In this document: in pieces, positions 54,538 through 62,603 of the stretch
How the letters are laid out: the number at the start of each line of letters is the position of its first letter
How positions within the stretch are numbered: position 1 is the first letter of the stretch
NCBI RefSeq assembly: GCF_007754425.1
Contig: NZ_CP037452.1
Location: 2,120,664-2,184,663 of the forward strand
From: Gimesia fumaroli
Lineage (GTDB): Bacteria > Planctomycetota > Planctomycetia > Planctomycetales > Planctomycetaceae
Direction of reading: 5' to 3'
Length of the DNA: 64,000 nucleotides
The notes under the pieces: generated by a model
Databases searched by the model: none
What the model was told of the DNA's origin: nothing
The model's input: the letters and a program-made list of their open reading frames with translations, nothing else
Program-made: the position numbers and the translations under genes

Positions 54538-56463
54538 TTAGGGAATACAGACGGTATCCACTTTTTCATATAACACCATGTGGCCGTCGACAACGCCATC
54601 CGCAACATCGCGGGCAGACATGCCATAGTCAAACCCGACGTCCGAGATTTCATGTACTAAATTCACAGGCACCATGCCTGCAATCAGTTGCACGCGAATC
54701 GTATAGTTTCCCGGTCCCGTGAGTTGTTTTCGGGAAACATGATAGTTCGCCAGTCGATTGCTTCTGGGGGGAATGTTTTGTTTTTGCTTGCGTGCTCCAA
54801 TGGGACGACCCAAAACAGTAAACGGGCGCGTAGCCGGTCGGAAGTAAGGCAGTGGGTCGAGAGAGTAGGGCACATTCAAAACCTGCTCACGTTCGCCCCC
54901 CCGAATGTTTCGGGTAATGAACCGTGATTGCAGAGTGAATAATTGTCGGTCAATCGGGATTTTTCCGTTGTGCACATAGAGAGAGTGAGAGTCGCGAATA
55001 TCGCCGTTCGGGTCGAGGTCACCTGATTGGAAAACAAGTTGCCCATTTTGATCCCAGACCATGGTTCGTAAAAATACAACGCGTTCCGCATCAAATCCGG
55101 TGGGAACGCCATGGCCCAGTGTGATATTGGAAACGGGAACTGAAAAATCCAGTCCATACCATTTTGCTTTTTCAACTTGAATTTCGCCCAGGTGATAGCC
55201 GGCTCTTAACAGCTGTAATCTCTGAGTCGCCGCTTCTCCCAGCAATTCGTATTGATCATTTAGAATAAGCCGTGCCTTGATTCGTGTGACTTGATTGTCC
55301 CAGGGAGGTGGAAAGTAAGTCTCTTTCATCACGTGTTTTTCAAATTCAGGCGTACCCCAGCCGGCGGCATCATCGAAGTAAAGCCATTCCCGCATCGTGG
55401 CGAGCCCCTGATCGGGAGAGGGCTGCGAATTTTCTTCTTTGATCGCTTGGGGGTTATGCGGAAAAAGGCCACGATGAATAATCGGATAGTCAGGGCCAAT
55501 CATCATATGATTTGTATGTTTACGAACCGGTGTCGGCACATTCCCCACAATGGCAGCAGGAGAGAAGGTGTATCCCGAGGGGATGCCTGGAACGGCACCC
55601 ATATGACAATCCTGACAGTTTTCTTTGCACTGCTTGGCGGATGGTGAGTGTTTAAATTCACTGAAGGCGTCCTCCAGTCGGAAGCCGTTCGGCGCAAACA
55701 CATCATGACAACTGCCGCAGAATCCTGGCGTCGTTAATTGGAAAAATTCATAGGCTTCCGCATGGATGGCACGACCTCGAATTGAAGGATCTTTGGACGT
55801 TTTCAGAACACCATATTTATCCGGATTTGCCAGAACTTCTGCCAGAATTTCTCCACCCGACGGCCCAAAGACTGCCTGGTTAATATCTCCACTCACCAGA
55901 GCCTGTCGACCTGCGATTCCTTTCCCCCACGCCTGATTGATGCGATGGCAGGTCACACAGGTTACACCTTCACGTGAGGAAGGGGGGCGGTCCAGATTAC
56001 TCATGTTGATCGGCTCAGATAAAGCCATGCCGACGGGAGTATGGCAGCGAATGCAAAAATCACCCAGTGTGCCATTATTTAGTTTGATCAGTTTGTTCGA
56101 CATTGCGTTAAACACAGGACTTAACTGTGCGTAAGCATGCGGTGATACCGACCATTCACGATAATGCTGAGGATGACATTTGCCACATTTAGAGGCGGAA
56201 GGGAAGGGATCATCTTCATAACACTCAGCATGGGCCTGATCAACGGCAGATTGCATGAGTTGCTCAAGCTTGGTGGTCGTTGAGGTCCTGGTACTGCTCA
56301 CTGTGGCTGAAGCGGTTTGCGAACTGGCCTGCCTGATCTGATTTTTATTCTCGGCTTGTGCGTACTGGAAATAGATGTTCGGGAGAAGAATGATCATAAC
56401 CACGACCATAAACGCTAGAAAGCGCCAGACACTATTTTGGCTCCTGCGAGGAGAGGACTCCAT
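54538..56463 (-). CDS. Pentahaem c-type cytochrome
   Basis: Membrane-anchored or exported multihaem cytochrome of 641 residues. A hydrophobic segment at about 12-30 is an uncleaved anchor or signal. Five CxxCH haem motifs are visible: C93/C96/H97, C137/C140/H141, C169/C172/H173, C249/C252/H253 and C283/C286/H287. The haem region spans about 90-290; the remaining 350 residues have no haem motif and include a beta-rich C-terminal part, a structure also seen in planctomycete cytochromes of unknown role. A His-rich span (about 313-322) may provide sixth ligands. The following gene, 15 bases away, encodes the barrel-like protein, and co-transcription is likely. Confidence 0.92.
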   Translation of the reverse strand: MESSPRRSQNSVWRFLAFMVVVMIILLPNIYFQYAQAENKNQIRQASSQTASATVSSTRTSTTTKLEQLMQSAVDQAHAECYEDDPFPSASKCGKCHPQHYREWSVSPHAYAQLSPVFNAMSNKLIKLNNGTLGDFCIRCHTPVGMALSEPINMSNLDRPPSSREGVTCVTCHRINQAWGKGIAGRQALVSGDINQAVFGPSGGEILAEVLANPDKYGVLKTSKDPSIRGRAIHAEAYEFFQLTTPGFCGSCHDVFAPNGFRLEDAFSEFKHSPSAKQCKENCQDCHMGAVPGIPSGYTFSPAAIVGNVPTPVRKHTNHMMIGPDYPIIHRGLFPHNPQAIKEENSQPSPDQGLATMREWLYFDDAAGWGTPEFEKHVMKETYFPPPWDNQVTRIKARLILNDQYELLGEAATQRLQLLRAGYHLGEIQVEKAKWYGLDFSVPVSNITLGHGVPTGFDAERVVFLRTMVWDQNGQLVFQSGDLDPNGDIRDSHSLYVHNGKIPIDRQLFTLQSRFITRNIRGGEREQVLNVPYSLDPLPYFRPATRPFTVLGRPIGARKQKQNIPPRSNRLANYHVSRKQLTGPGNYTIRVQLIAGMVPVNLVHEISDVGFDYGMSARDVADGVVDGHMVLYEKVDTVCIP

Positions 56464-56715
56464 TCCTATACTCCCGATCTACAATGCGTAGAATAAGCAA
56501 AGTATGACTATTGAAATTGATTGATGCGCAGCATTTCTGTCGCAGGCCTAATACTCATAATCGGTATAATCGGAATATCTGTTGAATATTAAACCAGAGA
56601 ACTGGCTATAATGAAGGGAAAATACATATTCGTATAAACATGTATTTTTTGGGTTTCGCATTGTTCCGCCTGCTCAAGGACGTATTCTGAGTGCGGTTGC
56701 AGGCTTAAACGCATG

Positions 56716-58458
56716 TCATTTCTTGAGTGTGACCACGCCATCCCAGTCAAAGGGCGCTTTGTAATTTTGACTGGCAATCTGGAGCAGTAGAAAGTCTCTT
56801 GCACGATCTTTGGGGGGCAAATGTCCTAACAGATCAAGCGAACTGTCCCAGTCTCCATCAATGAATGCATCGACGGCTGCTTCAAAGTCTTTAATATTCT
56901 GATTCGAAATCGAACTTTTCCCTTCTGAGGGTAATAATTCGTAAACCGAAAGCGGGGCTTCTAATCCAGGGGGACGAAATAAACCGAGGTGCCGACAACG
57001 CCCTTCAGACTCGGGAAGCAGATTTCGTACATCAGCAGCAGTCGCTTCATCAATCAGAATTGGAACCCCCAATTGCTTTGTCATTCCCTCCAGGCGAGAG
57101 GCCAGGTTGACTACAGGGCCAAAAACCCCTACTTTCGCCTGTTCTCGGGTTCCAATTTTCCCGGCAATCGCATTTCCACGTGTGATGCCGATTCCGACTT
57201 CGAAGCCACTCAACTCATTAAAATGAGTACTGTTCGAAATCTTGAACATCTGGTGAATCTGCAACGCCGCCCGGCACGCTGGAAGGGCTCCTTTTGAAAG
57301 TGGCAAAGGCCACCCCCAGAAACCAAGAGCACTATCTCCCTGAAAGTCTGCGATGACCCCATTCTGACTACTGATACTTTGAGTCATGACTCCCAGAGCA
57401 TTCTTCAAGCGGTCCAGAAACAATTGCAGATTTTTCCCTGCCTGTTCTGTCATATGAGAGAAGCGCCGCAGGTCGCAAAATAAGACGGCTGTTTCTGTTT
57501 CCGTCGGTTCCAGTGTATGTTTTGCATTTTCCTCTGAGACGACTTTGATAATTGCCGGAGAGAAAAACTGTTCTATTCCGGAAAATCGGTCTTCCAGTTT
57601 CCGTACACGACGAATGGCAGACAACATATGCGCCAGCAATTCAACAAGATTCAAATCATCCTGCAAATCATTCGTAGATAAATAGGCCTGTGAAGGCGAT
57701 TCTTCACCAAAACGACCACAGATGTAAAGGCACCATTTCTGATTTCCCTCCGTTTTGACTGGTGTGCAGAATGCCCACCGGCCATTGGCGAGCGGTGTCC
57801 CTTTGCGACTGCTTTCCACTTCGATGGCAGTCTCGCCTTTTCGGATGGTGTCACGAACCAGCGATCTGATGATCGTAACGCGCCGAAAACCGGGAACGGG
57901 TTGTTCCCAATGGGCGACATTCCACTTTTTCGGACCATCGCTTTGGATGACAGCCACGACGTCTGCATGTGGCATCACATCCTTAAGTAGCAAAGCCGCC
58001 TGTTTTGCAAGGTTTCCTTCATCTTTACAAAGCCATAAGCTGGGGACGGCTTTGGTGACCGTTTCGATTCGAAGATCAGTAACCCGTAGACTGGCCTCAG
58101 TTAAAATTCCAGAGTCGGTATCCAGATCCTCCAAAATCTCCAAAACGCCAGAATTGGATGATCGTTCTATCGACTGAAACTGAGTCTCACCAATCTGGAA
58201 TGTATCTCCCACTGATATCGTCAGCTCAGTATGAAATTGCTCGTCAAACTTGATTTGATTCAGTACACTTGGAAAGCAGCGAATATTCAGTTGATCTTCG
58301 TTGCGTTGGAATTCAGCATGCATACGAGAAATGGTAGAATCCCAGGGGATGGCACAATCGTTGTCAGCGCTCCGACCTAACAACATTTTTTGCGATTCAG
58401 GAATATGCCATTCAATTTTTTCGCCCGGCCTTGGTCCTTTTGCAATGAGATGTATCAT
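56716..58458 (-). CDS. FHA domain/class III nucleotide cyclase
   Basis: Cytoplasmic signalling protein of 580 residues from the ATG at 58458 (AGGACC upstream); a longer start at 58506 lacks a site. An N-terminal FHA phosphothreonine-binding domain (about 1-100) has the GRS and SRMHAEF motifs. A GAF-like sensor domain covers about 140-285. A helix leads to the class III cyclase domain (about 320-500): metal aspartates D329 (FCDLRRF) and D375 (QGD), and the VNLASR segment with N451 and R455. The lysine that usually selects adenine just before the GD motif is replaced by Asp (ADFQGD), so the product, cAMP or cGMP or neither, is uncertain. FHA suggests input from nearby Ser/Thr kinases. It is divergent from the redox operon. 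Confidence 0.9.
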   Translation of the reverse strand: MIHLIAKGPRPGEKIEWHIPESQKMLLGRSADNDCAIPWDSTISRMHAEFQRNEDQLNIRCFPSVLNQIKFDEQFHTELTISVGDTFQIGETQFQSIERSSNSGVLEILEDLDTDSGILTEASLRVTDLRIETVTKAVPSLWLCKDEGNLAKQAALLLKDVMPHADVVAVIQSDGPKKWNVAHWEQPVPGFRRVTIIRSLVRDTIRKGETAIEVESSRKGTPLANGRWAFCTPVKTEGNQKWCLYICGRFGEESPSQAYLSTNDLQDDLNLVELLAHMLSAIRRVRKLEDRFSGIEQFFSPAIIKVVSEENAKHTLEPTETETAVLFCDLRRFSHMTEQAGKNLQLFLDRLKNALGVMTQSISSQNGVIADFQGDSALGFWGWPLPLSKGALPACRAALQIHQMFKISNSTHFNELSGFEVGIGITRGNAIAGKIGTREQAKVGVFGPVVNLASRLEGMTKQLGVPILIDEATAADVRNLLPESEGRCRHLGLFRPPGLEAPLSVYELLPSEGKSSISNQNIKDFEAAVDAFIDGDWDSSLDLLGHLPPKDRARDFLLLQIASQNYKAPFDWDGVVTLKK

Positions 58459-58788
58459 TGGGTAGGTCCTGTTAATCGTCTGTCTCTCGGAGGTTGTGCT
58501 TTGCATAGGATTGACAATGAGGGTTCGGACATGTTTGAATTAATAAAGATCACAGGGCCCTACCTTTTAAACGGATATTCTGACGGGCGGTAACCGCTCT
58601 TCATCCAATTAGTCAGAAAATCTTCAAACTAGTCACCAGAATCGCGTAGTAATACAAGTAGTCTATTCGTTAATTTATCAGAGTCGTCTTGTTTTCGCAT
58701 GGTACTCTAAGGCGTGATTTTAAGAGACTTTTGGCTTATTAACGACCATTACAATCCTTAAAATTACTCTAGCTCATCTCCCATTCAC

Positions 58789-60000
58789 ATGCAAAGAAAG
58801 TTTCACAGAATGAATCTCGCCGATCGCAGATTTCGCTCTCTCAAACCAGCTAATTGCCTGTTCACTCTGATGGTGGTTTGCCTGATCCTGCAAGCCGTTG
58901 TTTCCGTCTGTTCTGAGAAGATGTACGCCACCGAACCTGCGGCTTCTGCCACCTCATTTGTGTCGACCGACGCCAAGTCAAAAGCAGAACAAACAAAAAA
59001 AACGATGGGGGTTGTCGCAGCAGATTGTAAGAAGTGTCATCCTTCTGAAGTCGCAGCCTGGATGAAAACAGTCCACTTTCAATCTCCAGATGAACGTCTC
59101 TATAAATTTGAAGGGAACACAAAGAAATACGCAACCGCAATGGGACTGACCAGTGCTGACTTACAAGGGGATTCCATGTGCGCGGACTGTCATGGCACCA
59201 AGGCAGTTCGAGACGGAAAGGTTAAAGTGATTTCTGGAGTTTCGTGTGAAAAGTGCCATGGTGCTGCCGGCGGAGAGGATGGCTGGCTCAATCGTCATCA
59301 GTCGTATCATGAGAATATGCCGATCACCCGTGCAGAAGAAACTCCGGAACATAGGGCAGAGCGGCTCAAGTTTTGTGACCAGGCTGGCATGAAACGGTCG
59401 TCCGATATTTATGGTTTGTCCAAATCCTGTTTTAAATGTCATATCGTTGGAAATGAAAAACTGATCGCCGCAGGACATAAGGCTGCAAGTGCCTTCGATT
59501 TTGTTTCCTGGACGGGGGGAGAAGTAAAACATAATTTCCTCGTTGACAAAACCAAAAATGCCGATGCTCCTTCATTGTGGATGGAGCGAACCGGAGGGAC
59601 TGCAGAAAATCGTCGGCGAATGAAGTTTGTTGTTGGTACTCTGGTGCAATTAGAAACCGCACTCCGAGCACGGGCCAATGCAACAAACCCCGCTGTGATT
59701 CCTCAAATTAGTGGTATTATCGCGGCTGCAAACGGTAAGCTGTCTCAGATCAATGCCGCTGCTCCCACGCCGGAAGTACAAGCAGTAATCAATCTCATCA
59801 CACCTATGTTCGGAACCCTGTTCGCGCCACTGCCCACGGATAAAGAGACTTATACGAAAGCAGCCGATGAAGTCGCAGAACAGGCCAAACTGTTTTCCAG
59901 GAAATATGATGGCGCAGACTTTCCCAAGCTCGATTCTGTGATCAAGCGATATCCACCACATTATTCTCAGCAGTTCCAGGATAAGTATCTGAATAAATAA
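58789..60000 (+). CDS. Tetrahaem c-type cytochrome (cytochrome c-554-like)
   Basis: Exported cytochrome of 403 residues, the first gene of the redox operon. A signal or anchor segment lies at about 22-40. Four CxxCH motifs occur: C80/C83/H84, C131/C134/H135, C153/C156/H157 and C214/C217/H218. The spacing and the HPSEVAAWMKTVH segment resemble cytochrome c-554-type proteins, which pass electrons in the periplasm. The C-terminal part (about 260-400) is helical and has no haem. The next gene, a cyclic-nucleotide-binding/ferredoxin protein, starts 43 bases downstream, so they form an operon. Confidence 0.93.
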   Translation: MQRKFHRMNLADRRFRSLKPANCLFTLMVVCLILQAVVSVCSEKMYATEPAASATSFVSTDAKSKAEQTKKTMGVVAADCKKCHPSEVAAWMKTVHFQSPDERLYKFEGNTKKYATAMGLTSADLQGDSMCADCHGTKAVRDGKVKVISGVSCEKCHGAAGGEDGWLNRHQSYHENMPITRAEETPEHRAERLKFCDQAGMKRSSDIYGLSKSCFKCHIVGNEKLIAAGHKAASAFDFVSWTGGEVKHNFLVDKTKNADAPSLWMERTGGTAENRRRMKFVVGTLVQLETALRARANATNPAVIPQISGIIAAANGKLSQINAAAPTPEVQAVINLITPMFGTLFAPLPTDKETYTKAADEVAEQAKLFSRKYDGADFPKLDSVIKRYPPHYSQQFQDKYLNK

Positions 60001-60042
60001 GAAGTTTCAACCAGTTCCACGCAAGCAACAAGTTGTACTCCA

Positions 60043-61782
60043 ATGTCAGAACCTTCTATTTCACGTCCGCGGCGCTGGGATAAACCTTTCTCGCTCGAAC
60101 CAGGCAGCGAGGATGAAATGACCGATACCGCTGTGGAAATTCTGCTGGGAAAACCACCTTTTTCAGAGATTGATCCTGCAGGATTTAAACGATCTCTGCC
60201 ACTGCATGACATCATTAAGAACGATGCGCGGATTATTGGATTTGACGATGGAGACATCGTTGTACGGCGGGGAGACTGGGGAAATTCAGCTTTCTTTATT
60301 TTGTCTGGAAATGTGCGTGTCGGGCTGGAAAGAGGAAAACCAACTCTTCCTGATGAAATCCTGGGGCGGCACGATAATAAGGTCAAAACCCTGTGGGAAT
60401 CTTTCGCACAACTCTGGCGAAATCATAGTGTACCTGAAGTTCGTAAACTTGATTCGGTGTTCTCTAAGTCTGAATTGAAAACACGTCACGCACATAACAG
60501 CACTCGAATCTATCTTCAGGAAGTTTCGGCCGTTCTCGATAAATACCACACGGCACGGCTTGATGCCGGCCATTGGTTTGGTGAACTTGCAGCGCTGGGG
60601 CGAACCAGTCGTGTTGCCACAGTATTTTCGGAAGGAGTTTCACAGCTCCTTGAAATTCGCTGGCAAGGGATTCGGGATATTCTGCGTCATGATCAGAACG
60701 GAAAACTGAAACAATATATAGAGGATGCTTTCCGCGAACGGGCTCTGGCTGCCTTCCTGCGAACAACTCCCTTGTTTCATGATTGCCAGCCAGAATTGAT
60801 GCAACGGATTGTAGATCAGGTTGAATTTCATACATTTGGTAACTACGACTCTCCGAAACCGTTTAAGGACTTAATCGAGAATCAGGATCATACGACCGAG
60901 GGCGGGGAACCAGTGATAATTCGCGAAGGCGATTATCCCAGTGGCATCGTGATGATTCGTAGCGGCTTAGCCCGCATCAGTCAGCGGCACTATAACGGCC
61001 GACGTACGGTTGGTTATTTATCTCCCGGTCAAATCTTTGGCCTGGATGAAATTCGAGCTGAAGTACAATCGCTGACTCCAGTTGGTTGCAGCACACAACT
61101 GAGTGCGATTGGGCATTTGAACGCGGTACTTGTACCGACGGCACTTGTTGAGGAATTACTCAAACAAAACGGCTCTGTTGGGGCCGCAGATCTGCATGAA
61201 GTTAAAACGCACGTTTCTGATTCAGGTAGTAACTCGGTTAAGATCAACGATGATACACTGCTTAGTCAGCTGGTCGATCAGAATTTTGTACAAGGAACAT
61301 CGCTGATGGTGATCGACCTTGAACGTTGTACACGCTGTGATGATTGTGTCCGCGCCTGCTCAACCGCTCATGACAATAATCCCCGGTTTATTCGTCATGG
61401 GCCCATTCTTAATCAATATATGGTCCCCAATTCCTGCCTGCATTGTGTGGATCCCATCTGCATGATTGAATGCCCTACAGGTGCAATCTTTCGCGATTTT
61501 GCTCAAGGTGATATCATCATCAACGAACAAACCTGTATTGGTTGTGCCCAGTGTGCCAGCAACTGTCCATTTGATGCGATTCGTATGGTTGATATCCGAG
61601 ATTCCAAAGGAAATATTATCGTTGATTCCAAAACGCGTTCACCGCTGACTCAAGCTACAAAGTGCGATTTATGTATCGACCAGAAAGGCGGACCAGCCTG
61701 CGAACGTGCTTGCCCTCATGACGCACTCTTTCGTGTGGACATGCAAGATGCGGCCCAGGTGGGAGAGGCGTTTTCGCGATGA
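60043..61782 (+). CDS. Cyclic-nucleotide-binding/4x[4Fe-4S] ferredoxin fusion protein
   Basis: Soluble protein of 579 residues joining signalling and redox parts. Two cyclic-nucleotide-binding (CAP-type) domains are visible: the first at about 40-230, with segments such as DGDIVVRRGDWGNSAFFILSG and a roughly 50-residue insert; the second at about 245-385, with EPVIIREGDYPSGIVMIRSG and GYLSPGQIFGLDEI. The C-terminus (about 420-565) has four cysteine clusters typical of four [4Fe-4S] ferredoxins, like DmsB/NrfC subunits: C429/C432/C435/C439, then CLHCVDPICMIECP, CIGCAQCASNCP and CDLCIDQKGGPACERACP. The next gene overlaps by 4 bases (ATGA), so translation is coupled. It should carry electrons and could be gated by a cyclic nucleotide. 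No catalytic subunit lies in the window. Confidence 0.93.
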   Translation: MSEPSISRPRRWDKPFSLEPGSEDEMTDTAVEILLGKPPFSEIDPAGFKRSLPLHDIIKNDARIIGFDDGDIVVRRGDWGNSAFFILSGNVRVGLERGKPTLPDEILGRHDNKVKTLWESFAQLWRNHSVPEVRKLDSVFSKSELKTRHAHNSTRIYLQEVSAVLDKYHTARLDAGHWFGELAALGRTSRVATVFSEGVSQLLEIRWQGIRDILRHDQNGKLKQYIEDAFRERALAAFLRTTPLFHDCQPELMQRIVDQVEFHTFGNYDSPKPFKDLIENQDHTTEGGEPVIIREGDYPSGIVMIRSGLARISQRHYNGRRTVGYLSPGQIFGLDEIRAEVQSLTPVGCSTQLSAIGHLNAVLVPTALVEELLKQNGSVGAADLHEVKTHVSDSGSNSVKINDDTLLSQLVDQNFVQGTSLMVIDLERCTRCDDCVRACSTAHDNNPRFIRHGPILNQYMVPNSCLHCVDPICMIECPTGAIFRDFAQGDIIINEQTCIGCAQCASNCPFDAIRMVDIRDSKGNIIVDSKTRSPLTQATKCDLCIDQKGGPACERACPHDALFRVDMQDAAQVGEAFSR

Positions 61783-62603
61783 AACACTTTTGGGTGCAAC
61801 AAAGAATCACTTTTTTGGTATTCACGGTGATTTCTCTGCTGATTCTCGCGGGGTGCTATTTATTTTCGATTACTCTTTCGAAGACTTCATTCGCCAGTGG
61901 AACAATTTTGCTGCTTTGTATTTTCTTTCTGGCCAGTTATCAGCTGCGAAAAAAAATATCATTTCTGCCATTGGGAAGCAGTGCTGCCTGGCTGCGTTTC
62001 CACATTTTTATTGGTTTCCTGTCGTTTGTCGTCTTTGCATTACATAGCAGACTGCAGATTCCAAATGGTCTATTGGAAGTTATTCTTTTTCTCACGTATT
62101 ACATCGTGTTTTTAAGTGGTATCTTTGGTTGGTTTCTGTCTCGTACGATTCCCTACCGACTCCTCTCGCGTGGTGAAGAAGTGCTGTTTGAACGAATTCC
62201 GATGCACCGAAACAAAATTCATGATCGAGTCAAGACGCTGATATTTGACGATGCGCAGCCAGAGCAAGGGGCCGCACTCCCTGATTTCTATCACAAACAC
62301 TTACAGGAATTCTTTGAAGGGCCTCGTCACCAGATCAGTCATATTCTGCATTCGGAACGACATCTGCATCAACTCAAACAGAAAATTTCTGCACTACAAC
62401 CGTTTCTTGATGAACAGGAGCAGGTGAGGCTACAACAAATCGCAGAGCAGATTCAGTTGAAAGATGATCTCGATTACCAGTATATTTTTCAGGCCATTAT
62501 CAAATTGTGGCTCTTCGTGCATGTGCCTTTAACCTATTCCCTGATCATTTTTTCTTTATATCACGCGCTTGCTGCCTGTGCGTTTGCGAGTACCAGTGGA
62601 TGA
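61779..62603 (+). CDS. Di-haem b-type membrane protein (quinone-reacting candidate)
   Basis: Integral membrane protein of 274 residues with about five hydrophobic segments (about 9-30, 40-55, 70-88, 97-120 and 243-268). Two histidine pairs look like b-haem ligands: H75 and H89 (14 apart), and the two histidines of HVPLTYSLIIFSLYH near 248 and 262 (14 apart). This is the spacing of bis-His b-type cytochromes such as ferric-reductase-like or DmsC/NrfD-like subunits. A soluble helical loop with charged residues (about 140-240) separates the segments. The 4-base overlaps with genes on both sides show translational coupling. A quinone or quinol site is plausible. The haem assignment is by motif only. 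Confidence 0.75.
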   Translation: MKHFWVQQRITFLVFTVISLLILAGCYLFSITLSKTSFASGTILLLCIFFLASYQLRKKISFLPLGSSAAWLRFHIFIGFLSFVVFALHSRLQIPNGLLEVILFLTYYIVFLSGIFGWFLSRTIPYRLLSRGEEVLFERIPMHRNKIHDRVKTLIFDDAQPEQGAALPDFYHKHLQEFFEGPRHQISHILHSERHLHQLKQKISALQPFLDEQEQVRLQQIAEQIQLKDDLDYQYIFQAIIKLWLFVHVPLTYSLIIFSLYHALAACAFASTSG

